Positions 27,654 through 37,586 of a stretch of DNA of 64,000 nt are shown piece by piece. The number at the start of each line of letters is the position of its first letter. Position 1 is the first letter of the stretch. Origin of the DNA: JAPOUP01 sp965203255 (GTDB lineage: Bacteria; Pseudomonadota; Alphaproteobacteria; Rhodobacterales; Rhodobacteraceae); NCBI GenBank assembly GCA_965203255.1, contig OZ241882.1, forward strand, positions 1,364,001-1,428,000. Direction: 5' to 3'. The position numbers and the translations under genes were made by a program. Under the pieces are notes generated by a model. That model saw only the letters and a program-made list of their open reading frames with translations, had not been told where the DNA came from and searched no databases.

Positions 27654-30600
27654 TTGATTGATTTCAAGGGATCGCGGGGCTCGAACACGGGAGATGACTT
27701 CCATGAACTTTGGGCGACTCGGCAGGCAATTCGCCTTCTGTCGAACGAAGACGGCCTCGAAGCGATTGCCGTCGAAGGGACGGGTCTTCGAGATGAAGCC
27801 AACTTGCCCAGCGACACCTGGGCCGGGGTAGATTGCACCCAGTATTTCGGCGGCCGGGATGCGACCGGGGCCGACCACATCCGAATCGAACAATTGAAAT
27901 ACTCGGCTGCCAATCCAAACACGCCATGGACCGTCGCACGTCTGGTAAAGGGCCGACGCGGGAGATCAGTTATAGCTCGATTGGCGAAGGCATGGGAGAA
28001 ACTGACAAGGCCGGGATCCAAAGCATCGCCCGTACGCGCGATCCTGATCACCAATCAGCCTATCGATCAAGACGTGGTAGCGGCCTTGCAAAATGCCGCA
28101 GCGTCGCCCTTGGTAATTCCGATACGTCGGCCGGCGGCAACGGAATCGCCGGAAGTCCGCTTGGCCTACGCAACCCAGCTGAACGCCCAGGATTTTTGCG
28201 CATTCGCATCCGCACTCTACATCGAGGCCGGAGCAGGATCCCGTTTTGCGCTGGAAGAACAGGTGCTCCAAGCAATGGCGAAGTGGAGCGATCTGGACAT
28301 TCAGAGAGTCGTTGCAGGGCTGAAAGAGTTCATTCGAAACCGAATGATGCCCGAAGGCACCGGCGAATTGATCACCCGCGAGTCGATCCTGTTGCATCTT
28401 GGCGTGTCCGAGGAGCTTGCGTTGTTTCCCTGCCCTTCAAAAGTCGCCTCGACAGAGGCGCCGGTCAGCCGGACTCCGGTTCGAGAAGCTGCCGAGATGC
28501 TCCGATCGGGAGTTCAATACCTTTGTCTGCACGGGTGCGCCGGAGTAGGCAAGACGACCGCCTTGCAGGAGATCGAAGGGATGTTGCCCTTAGGCTCCAT
28601 CATGGTGAAGTTCGACTGCTACGGCGGCGGCCGATACCTCGACCCCAGCGCGCTCCGTCATCGTTCTCGAGATGCCTTCATCCAGCTAACGAACGAACTT
28701 GCAGTCAGACTCAGGCTACCGCTGCTCCTGAACCCTCACCGCGCCTCGGACCTCCCGCGTCTGTTTGCGAACCGGCTAAAGCACGCTGCGGATGCTCTTG
28801 CCGCCCAGCGCCCTGATGCGCTGATTATCGTTGCCGTCGACGCGGCCGACAATGCAGTCGTCGCCGCGCAAGAGAGGAGTCCCCCTGAAGCGCCATTCAT
28901 TCATGACTTTGTCCGATTGACCGAACAACCCGAGAATGTCCGCTTCCTTGTCACCTCACGGACCGGGCGGCGAGGGACATTACGATTGCCACCTTCATAT
29001 TGTCTGAAGGAAATTGCGCCGTTCAGCCGTCAGGAAACGCGCAAGAACGTTGCTCGGGTTTGGGCGGCCGCACCTCATGACTGGGTAGACGACTTTCACC
29101 ATTTCTCAAATGGCGTCCCCAGGGTTCAGGACTATGCCTTCAAGGTTGATGGAGCGTCTCCGAGCACAGCTCTCGATCATCTCAGACCTCACGGGAAGTC
29201 GCTCGGAGACATTTTTCGGCAGCAGTTTGACCTAGCACTTTCCAAGGGCGGATCCTCCACCAAAATGGCAAGATTGTGTGCTGCCCTGATTGTCCTGCCT
29301 CGACCGGTTCCTCTATCGGACTTGGTCGCGGTTCTGGGCAGCACCGATTCGGAAATCACCGACGTCTGCACCGATCTCGCACCTGGCGTTCGCCTGCAGG
29401 ATGGCGCCGTCAGCTTCGCCGACGAGGATTTCGAGGTATTCGTACGAGCCGAAGGCGAAACCGAACTTGAATGGGCAAGAACAACCGCGGCGGATTGGTT
29501 GCTTTCGCGTGCCGGCCATGACCGTTACGCGGCCTTGCACGTAGCAGCCGCGCTTGTGGCCGCCGAGCGCGGCGAGGACTTGCTGAACCTTGTAGAAGAG
29601 GAATCGGCTCCAACGAACGTGACCGACCCCATACTGCGCAGAGAAGCGGAATTGCAACGTGTGCGCCTCTCAATCAAGGTCTGTCGCGAGGCCGAGAACG
29701 TGTCGCGTGCGCTCCGTTTCGTTCTGATTGGGGCGGAAGGTGTCAAGACCGAGACCGCAGTACGCAACCTCCTGTCAGGTAATCCGGACCTTGCCGCCCG
29801 TTTCGCTCCCGAAACGGCTAGGCGGCTGATCCTTTCCGATGCGGACTGCATAGCTCATCATGGATCTCTCTTGTTCCACAAACTTTCCGTCGATGCGGAT
29901 CGGGGCGATGCGATCTCCTATCGGGCAGGGCAGCATCTTCTGGAAGGCTGGCTGCAAGCCAGAAAACACCATTGTCAAGATCCGAACCTGCCTCCACACT
30001 TCCAAACAGAATGGAATATCAGCGTCTCCGACATATCCGCCGCGGCGGAGGCGGCGCTAACTCTGCATGGCCCAGCGGCATCTCTGCAGGAGCTTCAAGC
30101 CTGGACACCGAAGCGGGTCGCCCTTGAGGTTGGGCTCGACCTTCCGTATCACCTGATTGCCGAGGGGCGGGACCACCATGTCGAGGCGTTCTTGATCCAC
30201 GATCACCTTGGACCTCTTTCGTCCTTTTTCCTTTTGGTCCCCTTAGCCCTCGCCGGCCGCGCAATCGAAGTCCAAAGACTGGTTTACGGCCTTGAGCTGC
30301 TCGACCGGCGCAAGCTGAAGGTAAAGCGCTTCTTTCGCACCCCCCATTACTTCCATGACGCAGCGTCGAGCCACGCACGGGTTTTGGAATCCGTGTTGAC
30401 GGCTTGTGAAATCTTGACGATCAAGGGCGCAGTCCCTGAGCTTGTCGACAGGCTGCTGGTCGACTTTCTCGATCCCGAAGTGCGTCGGGTCGACAGGCTC
30501 TATACGCATGAGCCGTTCAAGTTGGACCTCCTGTTCCGGGCGTACGCATTGAGAGAAGTGCGGGCCGGACGCACGCCGAATGTTGAGACTGTGTTCGAGG

Positions 30601-33600
30601 CGCGGCCGACACCAGCAAATGAAGATAACCAACGCGACCAGCGTGGAAGAAGCGAGGCTCCGGAACAAGCTGATAGGCCATTGAAGGAACTCACTCGAAC
30701 AGTCTTCGGCGTATACGCCACCATCGCGAATGCCTTGGTCCATCGACAGAGCGATGCGGAACTGGAGGCGAGGCTTCACCAAGCAGCTGGAACGCTCGAA
30801 CGCGAGTGGTGGAGGAGCGCGCACGAACATCGTGCGGATGGGTTGCGCCAATGCGCCGCAACGAGCCTTCTCGCGCTGCTGGCCGCCGGTCATAAACCTG
30901 AAATGGTTATGCGCTTTGCCACAATTGTTCATGGTCGATGGCGGAGTGGAGGCGCAGTGCCCAATGGCCGGCTCGTCGCGCGCTTAAGCCTATGGCCATC
31001 CCTGCACGGGCCTCTGCTGGCGGACATCGCGGCTGCTGTCGCGGAAACACACGCGATGCGAATTGGGGCGGATGAGAAATCCGCCGCGCTGGTCAGCTTT
31101 GCACGCCTCATAGCCCCATTGAGCAAAGGAGATGCGCAGGCGATCTTCAACAAAGCAGTCGAAGTTGCGAGCGAGCTAGACCATGAGGTCATGGCCCAAA
31201 TTCGATTGCTCGACAAACTGGTCGAGCACGGAAACGGTCACTTTGCGAATTCGCGAGGCACGGCCCGCAAGCTGAGTAATGTCGTTGCAGAGGCAGCCAT
31301 CCGGCTGGAAGGCCATGACCATTTCCCCTGGGAACGGGCGATGACAGCCCTGACCCGATTGGATGCCCCACTGGCGTTGGCGAACGCCGCACGATGGGAC
31401 GACGAAGCAGTTGCTTCGCGTCGGGAGACTATTGGGGCGGTGCTCGAGACGGGCTTGAGCGAGAGAACGATCACACCCGAACATGCTGCTGCACTGTCCA
31501 TGCTCACAGATAATGGCGGTGCAGCAATTTTGAAATTCCTTAAGCAGTTCGATCACCAACCCCATCCGAACCTTACGGCGCTTCTTGAGGAGGCAGCCTA
31601 CGACGTTCTCATGCAACATGGCGACCTTCGAGAGGTCGCGCATTACATCGAACAACAAAGTCGTGCCGGTCCATGGTCTGGTTCATTGCTTCGTCAAGAA
31701 CAGTTTGTAGCCAAATTGGCGCCAAACTCGGCCGCGCAACAGCAATGCACTCTTGAACCGGATACCGAGATCAATGATCTACTGAAAGCCCACATCTGGA
31801 ACCAGAAGACCTTGCTCGACGGTTCTTTGCTGTGGGAAGCCGTGGAGGGCTTGTGGGATCGTATACGGACCCAACACGGAGATTGTCGCCGAAGCCACAT
31901 TTTCGAATCCGCCCGCAACGCTGTTTTGCCGGCTGACCGCGTTGCTCACCTTGATGCCCTGGCGGGGCTTGACGGGCCAGCGGACAACCTCGAAACGGTT
32001 GAGGCAGTGCTTCAGGCCATAGACCAATGGTCGAGCGGTCCAGCCGTGGGGGAGTGGTGCAGGAGGGAGTTCCCCGAAGTCATCGTCTCCCGGTTCCTGG
32101 CTATGACTAACTATCTACCGATTTCTCACGACTATTTGACGTCTGCACTGGAACGGACGGACCTCAACGACGCCGCGACCCAGGATCTTCTTCTCAAGGG
32201 ATTGGCTCGTCATGCAGAAAACATGGGCGTCGAGTCGATCTTCAGCCTCGCCGGAATGATCGGCTGCAAGCTTGCGCAACGGGATGCGGCCGGCTTGGCC
32301 GCCTGGTACGTCGAGCGGCTGGAGAACCGGATTCCAGACGGGCATCGAGACCAGACGGCGTTCGATTCAGAGCTTCCGCGAAATGTCGACGAGGCGGCAG
32401 CGCGCTTTCTGTTCGTCTATATGGGCGACTGCGACCTCCGGCTGCGCTGGCGAGCGGCGCACGCTGTTCGCCGTCTGGCCCGCATCGGGGGCGAGACAAC
32501 ATTGAAGGCGCTGGTTGCGGAGTATGGTCGGCGTGAGGAACGAGTGTTTAGGGCACCTGACTTCGAATTCTATTGGCTGGCGGCACGGCTCTGGTTTGTG
32601 CTCGCTTGGGACCGGATTGCTGGTGAGAAGCCGGAGGCCGCCGCCCACATCGGGTCCGCGCTGCTTGACATCGCGCTCGACGACTCCTTTCCTCACTTAC
32701 TGGTTCGTTCTTTCGCCCGCGATGCGTGCGAGAAACTCGTAGCGGCAGGGCATCTATCGCTGACTGCTGCGACAAGCCGTCGCCTAGCCTGTGTCGATGA
32801 AACGTCCGTACCGCGAATGTCGGCAGATCCAGACAACAAGAAGACAATAAGTGGCTTCGGGCATATCAATGGACTCAATGGTGACAGCAATGATCGCCGC
32901 TTCCGCTTTAACGTGATCGATACGCTACCTTACTGGTATGCTCCCATGGTCAACTCATTTGCTGCCGTCGACGGAGAACGTTTCTTACGCGAAGCGGAAC
33001 GTTGGATTGTGGATGAGTGGGGCTACAGCAACGACATTGATGTCATCCAGAATCGTAGGCGAAGTCGTTTCAACGACAGAGACTGGGCTCTGAGCATGAA
33101 CAGCCACGGCTCCAAGCCGACTTTGGAACCATTACGGACTCATCTGGAATGGCACGCCATGTGGTGCGCTTCGGGAGAACTTCTGAAAACCGAGCCTTTG
33201 GTTTCTGGTGATGAGCATGATTGGAACGACCTAGCTGCCCAAATCAATCGAGAGAAGCTTGTGGAGCCGCCTCTATGGTCAGCAGATCTTCTGGTCTCAA
33301 CGCCTCTATCGGCCCAAAACTGGCGACGCCCAGATCGCCCGTTGGAGGATTGGGTTGTGGAAGTCCGGGAGGCCGATCATCGTGCTGAGATCTTTTCATC
33401 TGATAAACCGGGTTACATGGTCGTTAACGGTTCTTCCGAACGCAGCGCGAGGGATCGAGTTGAGAGAGTGTGCGTCTCAAGTGCACTCGTCGAACCCACC
33501 ACAGGGGGTTCCCTTGTTCGGGCGCTGCAAACGATGGAGCATTCATGGGACTACAAGCTGCCTGATGAAGGGGAGGAATACGCCGAGATCGACGAGGCAC

Positions 33601-34100
33601 CATTCCGTTTTCTCGGATGGTTGCGGAGCTCGCATCGAGACGACGGTATCGACAAGAAGGATCCTTTCCGAGGGCACGCTTTCCAAATCAGCAGTTGTCC
33701 AGGACAACGCGTTGCGCTTGCCTGTAATCTGACGCGAGATGAAACCGGCCGACCTCGTTGGTCCAACGGTGAGGCGGAACATCCAATGTTCATCTATGAA
33801 GCTTGGGGAGTGGACGCCCCAGATGGAGGCCAGCATGCTGACATCTTCGCTGTTGCAGGAAAACGTCTGGTCGTCCATAAAATGCAACTGTTGACCTTCC
33901 TGCGCAAGCAAGGACTGAACTTGATTATCAAGGTGGAAGTGGAACGACGTGAGCGGGAAAATCGACGATACGCTGGCGAGGAAGACGACGCGGTCCCGGA
34001 AGGACGATTCGCTCGACTATACCTGCTCGACGGAGGCGAAAACCTTGAAGTCGCCGAAGGACGTCTTGGCACTTGGACAAGTGATTGTCCGACAGCTTGA
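27654..34100 (+). CDS. giant nuclease-STAND NTPase, Avs-like putative defence protein
   Basis: A 2,148-aa protein. Residues 1-150 resemble a DUF4297/Cap4-type PD-(D/E)xK nuclease: GDDFHELWA, then WAGVDCTQYFGG with an Asp and IEQLKYS in the (E/Q)xK position. A STAND/NACHT-like NTPase follows: Walker A GCAGVGKTT (294-302), FDCYGGGRYLD (about 318), Walker B LIIVAVDAADNA (390-401) and RFLVTSRTGRRG (about 430). The remaining 1,600 residues look helical, a likely sensor. This is the plan of Avs-type antiphage NTPases. The TTG start is well supported by GGAGGT five bases upstream. Genes for an unknown protein and a PIN protein overlap downstream. Antiphage function is inference; no stop or slip interrupts 6.4 kb. 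Confidence 0.72.
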   Translation: MIDFKGSRGSNTGDDFHELWATRQAIRLLSNEDGLEAIAVEGTGLRDEANLPSDTWAGVDCTQYFGGRDATGADHIRIEQLKYSAANPNTPWTVARLVKGRRGRSVIARLAKAWEKLTRPGSKASPVRAILITNQPIDQDVVAALQNAAASPLVIPIRRPAATESPEVRLAYATQLNAQDFCAFASALYIEAGAGSRFALEEQVLQAMAKWSDLDIQRVVAGLKEFIRNRMMPEGTGELITRESILLHLGVSEELALFPCPSKVASTEAPVSRTPVREAAEMLRSGVQYLCLHGCAGVGKTTALQEIEGMLPLGSIMVKFDCYGGGRYLDPSALRHRSRDAFIQLTNELAVRLRLPLLLNPHRASDLPRLFANRLKHAADALAAQRPDALIIVAVDAADNAVVAAQERSPPEAPFIHDFVRLTEQPENVRFLVTSRTGRRGTLRLPPSYCLKEIAPFSRQETRKNVARVWAAAPHDWVDDFHHFSNGVPRVQDYAFKVDGASPSTALDHLRPHGKSLGDIFRQQFDLALSKGGSSTKMARLCAALIVLPRPVPLSDLVAVLGSTDSEITDVCTDLAPGVRLQDGAVSFADEDFEVFVRAEGETELEWARTTAADWLLSRAGHDRYAALHVAAALVAAERGEDLLNLVEEESAPTNVTDPILRREAELQRVRLSIKVCREAENVSRALRFVLIGAEGVKTETAVRNLLSGNPDLAARFAPETARRLILSDADCIAHHGSLLFHKLSVDADRGDAISYRAGQHLLEGWLQARKHHCQDPNLPPHFQTEWNISVSDISAAAEAALTLHGPAASLQELQAWTPKRVALEVGLDLPYHLIAEGRDHHVEAFLIHDHLGPLSSFFLLVPLALAGRAIEVQRLVYGLELLDRRKLKVKRFFRTPHYFHDAASSHARVLESVLTACEILTIKGAVPELVDRLLVDFLDPEVRRVDRLYTHEPFKLDLLFRAYALREVRAGRTPNVETVFEARPTPANEDNQRDQRGRSEAPEQADRPLKELTRTVFGVYATIANALVHRQSDAELEARLHQAAGTLEREWWRSAHEHRADGLRQCAATSLLALLAAGHKPEMVMRFATIVHGRWRSGGAVPNGRLVARLSLWPSLHGPLLADIAAAVAETHAMRIGADEKSAALVSFARLIAPLSKGDAQAIFNKAVEVASELDHEVMAQIRLLDKLVEHGNGHFANSRGTARKLSNVVAEAAIRLEGHDHFPWERAMTALTRLDAPLALANAARWDDEAVASRRETIGAVLETGLSERTITPEHAAALSMLTDNGGAAILKFLKQFDHQPHPNLTALLEEAAYDVLMQHGDLREVAHYIEQQSRAGPWSGSLLRQEQFVAKLAPNSAAQQQCTLEPDTEINDLLKAHIWNQKTLLDGSLLWEAVEGLWDRIRTQHGDCRRSHIFESARNAVLPADRVAHLDALAGLDGPADNLETVEAVLQAIDQWSSGPAVGEWCRREFPEVIVSRFLAMTNYLPISHDYLTSALERTDLNDAATQDLLLKGLARHAENMGVESIFSLAGMIGCKLAQRDAAGLAAWYVERLENRIPDGHRDQTAFDSELPRNVDEAAARFLFVYMGDCDLRLRWRAAHAVRRLARIGGETTLKALVAEYGRREERVFRAPDFEFYWLAARLWFVLAWDRIAGEKPEAAAHIGSALLDIALDDSFPHLLVRSFARDACEKLVAAGHLSLTAATSRRLACVDETSVPRMSADPDNKKTISGFGHINGLNGDSNDRRFRFNVIDTLPYWYAPMVNSFAAVDGERFLREAERWIVDEWGYSNDIDVIQNRRRSRFNDRDWALSMNSHGSKPTLEPLRTHLEWHAMWCASGELLKTEPLVSGDEHDWNDLAAQINREKLVEPPLWSADLLVSTPLSAQNWRRPDRPLEDWVVEVREADHRAEIFSSDKPGYMVVNGSSERSARDRVERVCVSSALVEPTTGGSLVRALQTMEHSWDYKLPDEGEEYAEIDEAPFRFLGWLRSSHRDDGIDKKDPFRGHAFQISSCPGQRVALACNLTRDETGRPRWSNGEAEHPMFIYEAWGVDAPDGGQHADIFAVAGKRLVVHKMQLLTFLRKQGLNLIIKVEVERRERENRRYAGEEDDAVPEGRFARLYLLDGGENLEVAEGRLGTWTSDCPTA

Positions 34101-35115
34101 ATTGCATGACCGCGGAACCGTGCTGTCACGCTGGATCGCTCATCATCTGGCTGAAGTCATCTCAAACGCAAGCCGGGCTGTGGGGTCGGCGAAGGAGGTG
34201 TCCGAAGCGCAAGCGGTCGACCTTGTTCTCAAGCTATGGGCTCACCGGCGCACCCTTCCGGCCTCAGTCGACCCACTGGGTGGATACCGAAAGGCTGCCG
34301 AGTTTCTGGACCGGCTGGCACCCGAGGCAAATCCTTGGCCGCTACACCGTCAGCGCGGAACCTATGATGACTTATTGTACGAGATGTTTGAGCTTCTAGG
34401 CAAGATCGTGATTGCTGGCATCTTGCTCACCCAAGTTTCCCGTACACGTGCAGTAGCAAAAGAAGAGTTCATGGCACTGGAAGAAGAAGAGCGATACTGG
34501 CACTCGACATTGGAGCGATGGATGCCTTTCGTTACTAATTCGTTGTCGCAGCCCGAAATCAAAATCGAACGCGTCAATACCGACACGGCAAAGGGTGGCG
34601 AGTTAGACCGGGAAGTGGAGCGACCTTGCGCTTCTGGCAATCAAGGTCGCACAAAAGAAGGGGTGGTAACGTCTGACGATACCGACTTTCACGCGAATAT
34701 TGCCTCGAATTTGGAACGCATGCTGGCCAATTTGGCCAATCTTTTGGCTCGCTGGCAGGAGTCGTCGCTCCGCACGGTCGAGAGTGAGGGCGAAGATTTT
34801 GGAGATAGCGTGGTGGGCCACGCAGCAACTACGGACGGTTCCCTCGACATTTCAGGTAGCCCAGAAATAACTTCAGAGAAGATTGAATCGGAAACAGCCG
34901 TAAAGGAAGCCGTGCCATCGGATCGAGACCATTCCTTCTGGCTTTCACTGTCTCTGATCGAGCTCGCAGAAGCACAGAACATTGTCCCAGTTGACGATCT
35001 GGAAAATATCGCTGCACTGTGGCCTTCTGATGACGGACCCGATGAATTATTCGACCACATCATTCGCGAACGGGCAGACCGGAGACGAGTGGCCACAAAC
35101 GGCTCGGATCAATGA
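34066..35115 (+). CDS. unknown protein of the NTPase-PIN operon
   Basis: About 349 aa, no family I can name. The N-terminal half is helical with a compact block AVDLVLKLWAHRRTLP followed by GGYRKAAEFLDRLAP. The middle (about 190-290) is charged, Ser/Thr/Glu-rich and probably disordered. The C-terminus ends in an acidic segment with ALWPSDDGPDELFDHI. The open frame starts at GTG 33949, which would overlap the NTPase gene by 152 bases. I prefer TTG 34066 with GAAGG upstream (overlap 35 bases); GTG 34081 is also possible. The stop overlaps the PIN gene start (ATGA), so it is firmly part of a three-gene operon. It could be an adaptor or inhibitor between the NTPase and the PIN nuclease. Confidence 0.68.
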   Translation: MALGQVIVRQLELHDRGTVLSRWIAHHLAEVISNASRAVGSAKEVSEAQAVDLVLKLWAHRRTLPASVDPLGGYRKAAEFLDRLAPEANPWPLHRQRGTYDDLLYEMFELLGKIVIAGILLTQVSRTRAVAKEEFMALEEEERYWHSTLERWMPFVTNSLSQPEIKIERVNTDTAKGGELDREVERPCASGNQGRTKEGVVTSDDTDFHANIASNLERMLANLANLLARWQESSLRTVESEGEDFGDSVVGHAATTDGSLDISGSPEITSEKIESETAVKEAVPSDRDHSFWLSLSLIELAEAQNIVPVDDLENIAALWPSDDGPDELFDHIIRERADRRRVATNGSDQ

Positions 35116-35525
35116 GCGTCGTTCTTTTGGATACCACCGTGGTCAGTCTGATACACTCGAAAAAACGTAACGTGGAGGTTCTGAACAAATACCGGGTTCA
35201 TATGGAGAGGAAAACGCTGGCTCTCAGCTTTCAAAGCGTAGCGGAGCTGTGGAGTTGGGCCGAAGCCAGGAAATGGGGTGACGAGGCGCGACATAAACTT
35301 GACCTTTTTCTCAAGAATTTCCTGATAATTCCATACGACTATGTACTTGCAAAAGTATGGGCACGTGCGATGCATATCAGCCGGAAGGAAGGTCGGAGGC
35401 TCGATACGGGAGATTGCTGGATTGTAGCAACGGCGGTTCATCGCAATATCCCACTTTTGACGCATGATCGGGATTTTCTTGGTCTGCCGATTCCAGAACT
35501 GGTCGTCATCTCATATTTGGACTGA
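35112..35525 (+). CDS. PIN-domain ribonuclease (VapC-like)
   Basis: A 137-aa PIN-domain protein with the acidic quartet in place: LLDTTVVS (Asp6), SVAELW (Glu about 44), LDTGDCWIVATA (Asp about 98-101) and LLTHDRDF (Asp about 119). VapC-type toxins with this layout cut tRNA or other RNA using Mg2+. It is translationally coupled to the unknown gene through ATGA, with no VapB-type antitoxin next to it. Its companions are the giant NTPase and the 349-aa protein, so it may be the effector arm of that system or be held inactive by one of them. Confidence 0.8.
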   Translation: MSVVLLDTTVVSLIHSKKRNVEVLNKYRVHMERKTLALSFQSVAELWSWAEARKWGDEARHKLDLFLKNFLIIPYDYVLAKVWARAMHISRKEGRRLDTGDCWIVATAVHRNIPLLTHDRDFLGLPIPELVVISYLD

Positions 35526-35893
35526 ACGATCTGAAGGAGGTCTGGTATCTTAACGTGCCTTCTCGCCTCCGAAAATCTGGGCAACGCTTCCGCTTGGTAA
35601 CCTTGGAAGGCCGAAATCTGCCCGCAAGAAGAGTCAGCTTGCCAATCAGGGGAGGCCTTGATTCGATGTTGACGAACACTCAGTAAGGAACCTCCACGGC
35701 GTGGAGGAATGTTTGTCGAAGCAGCCGTTTGGTGGTCGCCACGGTCCGGAACGGCGTTTTCGACTCCAAAGGTCACTGGCATACAACAGGGCACCAAGTT
35801 TGAAAAGTCAAATAAGATCAATTTCTTACATCCGAATCATATTAAGACGGTAAGTGAGTGTCGGTCTCAGTGGTTGCGGGGCCATGCATTGAT
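35526..35893. other. right edge of the island, no recognisable gene
   Basis: No supported coding region. It holds a perfect 7-bp hairpin (CCTCCAC-GGC-GTGGAGG, 35691-35707) without a T-run, which may be a transcript end or a mobile-element scar. Confidence 0.35.
35691..35707 (+). other. perfect hairpin downstream of the PIN gene
   Basis: Seven paired bases around a three-base loop, 166 bp past the PIN stop. No U-rich tail follows, so a terminator role is only possible. Confidence 0.3.
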
Positions 35894-35905
35894 CTAGGAT
35901 CCCAA
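35894..35905. promoter_or_regulatory. operator-like palindrome upstream of the second sulfatase gene
   Basis: CTAGGATCCCAA (TTGGGATCCTAG on the other strand), one base away from the sites at 19168 and 25705. It lies 33 bp upstream of the ATG at 35939, where a repressor would block transcription. Confidence 0.55.
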
Positions 35906-35938
35906 GAGTGCGATACAGCCCCGAAATCAGAGGATGAT

Positions 35939-37582
35939 ATGCACATGACGCACAAAAACATACTCTTCATCATGTGCGATCAGCTCCGCTTCGACTATCT
36001 CGGGTGCACCGGGCATCCAACCATAAAGACCCCGAACATCGATGCCCTGGCCGCACGGGGTGTCACGTTTTCCAGAACCTATTGCCAGTCGCCCATCTGC
36101 GGCCCGTCGCGTATGAGCTTCTATACCGGCCGCTACGTCTCATCGCATGGATCCGGGTCCAACTTTGCGCCACTTCGCATCGGCGAGCGAAACATCGGCC
36201 ATCACCTCAATCCGTTGGGCATGCGCACCATTCTGGTCGGCAAGACGCACATGGTCGCTGACCGGGAAGGCATGGAACGACTTGGCGTGGAAGCAGACAG
36301 CGCCATCGGCGTCCACCACGCCCAGGCCGGCTTCGAGACGTATGAGCGCGACGACGGAGTGCATCCGGATTCCATGGTTCGCCCGAACCTCAACTACAAT
36401 CAGTACCTGAAGTCGAAAGGACACACGGAGGACGGCAACCCGTGGCACTGGGCGGCGAATTCCGTCGAAACGAAAGAAGGCGTCCGGTCCGGTTTCTTCA
36501 ATGACCGTGTGGATTTGCCAGCGAGGGTTGCAGAGGAGGACTCGGAGACGCCCTACATGACCAGGAAGGCGACGGAATTCATGATGGAGGACGATGGGAA
36601 AGCGCCTTGGTTGCTGCACCTTTCCTATATCAAGCCCCATTGGCCCTATGTCGCGCCTGCACCGTATAACGACATATATTCGGCAGACGACGTCGTCCCC
36701 GCGATAAGGTCTGAAGGCGAACTGACGGACACAAATCCACTCATGAAGCACTTCATGGAGCGGGTTTCAGGAAAGACGTTCGGCAAAGACATCGCGCGCG
36801 AGACGGTCATCCCGGTCTACATGGGGCTGATTTCACAGATCGACGACCAACTCGGGATACTGTTCGACTTTATGGAAATGCGCGGACTGCTCGACGATAC
36901 CATGATCGTCTTCACCTCCGATCACGGCGACTATCTGGGTGACCACTGGATGGGTGACAAAGACTACTTTCACGACCCTTCCGTCAGGATTCCGTTGATC
37001 ATTGCGGATCCGAGCGAAGCAGCCAATGCAACGCGAGGCACAGTTGATGCCTCCCTGGTCGAAGCAATCGACCTGCTGCCGACGTTCATCGAGCACCAGG
37101 GCGGCGAAGTGGCCGGAAACATCCTGGACGGGCGCTCGCTCATGCCAAGAATCCGGGGGGAAAACGTCGATTGGCGCCGCTATTCCATCAGCGAGTACGA
37201 CTATTCCTGCCAGGTGTTCCGGCCCGAGACCGGAAGAACGCCCCTGGACTGCCGTACTTACATGGTCGCGACCGGAAAATGGAAATACGTGCACGCCCCT
37301 GGGTACCCACCGGTGCTTTTCGACCTGGAGAATGATCCGAACGAGCTAGTGGATCTTGGCCGTCGCGCCGAGCACGACGGCATCCGCCAGATGATGGCCG
37401 GTCATCTGGCGGATTGGGCGCTTCAGTACAGGCAACGCGAAACCTGGTCGGAAGAGCACAATATCAAGATGACCGGGATGGAAGAACAGCTCGGAGTTCT
37501 GATCGGCTACTGGAATGAAGATGACGCCAAAGGCAAGGATCCAGGGATTTTGCCCAATCGAAAACTGGTGGCAGATGATTGA
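35939..37582 (+). CDS. type I (formylglycine) sulfatase
   Basis: A 547-aa sulfatase with LFIMCDQLRFDYLG at the N-terminus, Cys54 in SPICGPSRMSF (canonical CxPSR formylglycine site), LVGKTHM and FTSDHGDYLGDHWMGDKD. No signal peptide, so probably cytoplasmic. It resembles PMH/arylsulfatase-type enzymes, and the layout is shared with the 22,802 gene (both about 530-550 aa), making them likely paralogues of different specificity. ATG 35939 is chosen with GAGG upstream; the open frame begins at 35858 but that part spans the operator. It ends four bases from the convergent GntR gene. Confidence 0.9.
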   Translation: MHMTHKNILFIMCDQLRFDYLGCTGHPTIKTPNIDALAARGVTFSRTYCQSPICGPSRMSFYTGRYVSSHGSGSNFAPLRIGERNIGHHLNPLGMRTILVGKTHMVADREGMERLGVEADSAIGVHHAQAGFETYERDDGVHPDSMVRPNLNYNQYLKSKGHTEDGNPWHWAANSVETKEGVRSGFFNDRVDLPARVAEEDSETPYMTRKATEFMMEDDGKAPWLLHLSYIKPHWPYVAPAPYNDIYSADDVVPAIRSEGELTDTNPLMKHFMERVSGKTFGKDIARETVIPVYMGLISQIDDQLGILFDFMEMRGLLDDTMIVFTSDHGDYLGDHWMGDKDYFHDPSVRIPLIIADPSEAANATRGTVDASLVEAIDLLPTFIEHQGGEVAGNILDGRSLMPRIRGENVDWRRYSISEYDYSCQVFRPETGRTPLDCRTYMVATGKWKYVHAPGYPPVLFDLENDPNELVDLGRRAEHDGIRQMMAGHLADWALQYRQRETWSEEHNIKMTGMEEQLGVLIGYWNEDDAKGKDPGILPNRKLVADD

Positions 37583-37586
37583 GCGA

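Noticed and set aside
33949..34065. Longer N-terminus for the 349-aa gene of the NTPase-PIN operon
   Set aside because: It would overlap the NTPase gene by 152 bases and its residues look like a shadow of that gene. TTG 34066 has a better-placed GAAGG.
35691..35707. Rho-independent terminator for the NTPase-PIN operon
   Set aside because: The hairpin is perfect but lacks a T-run and is 166 bp from the stop, so it is kept only as a hairpin.
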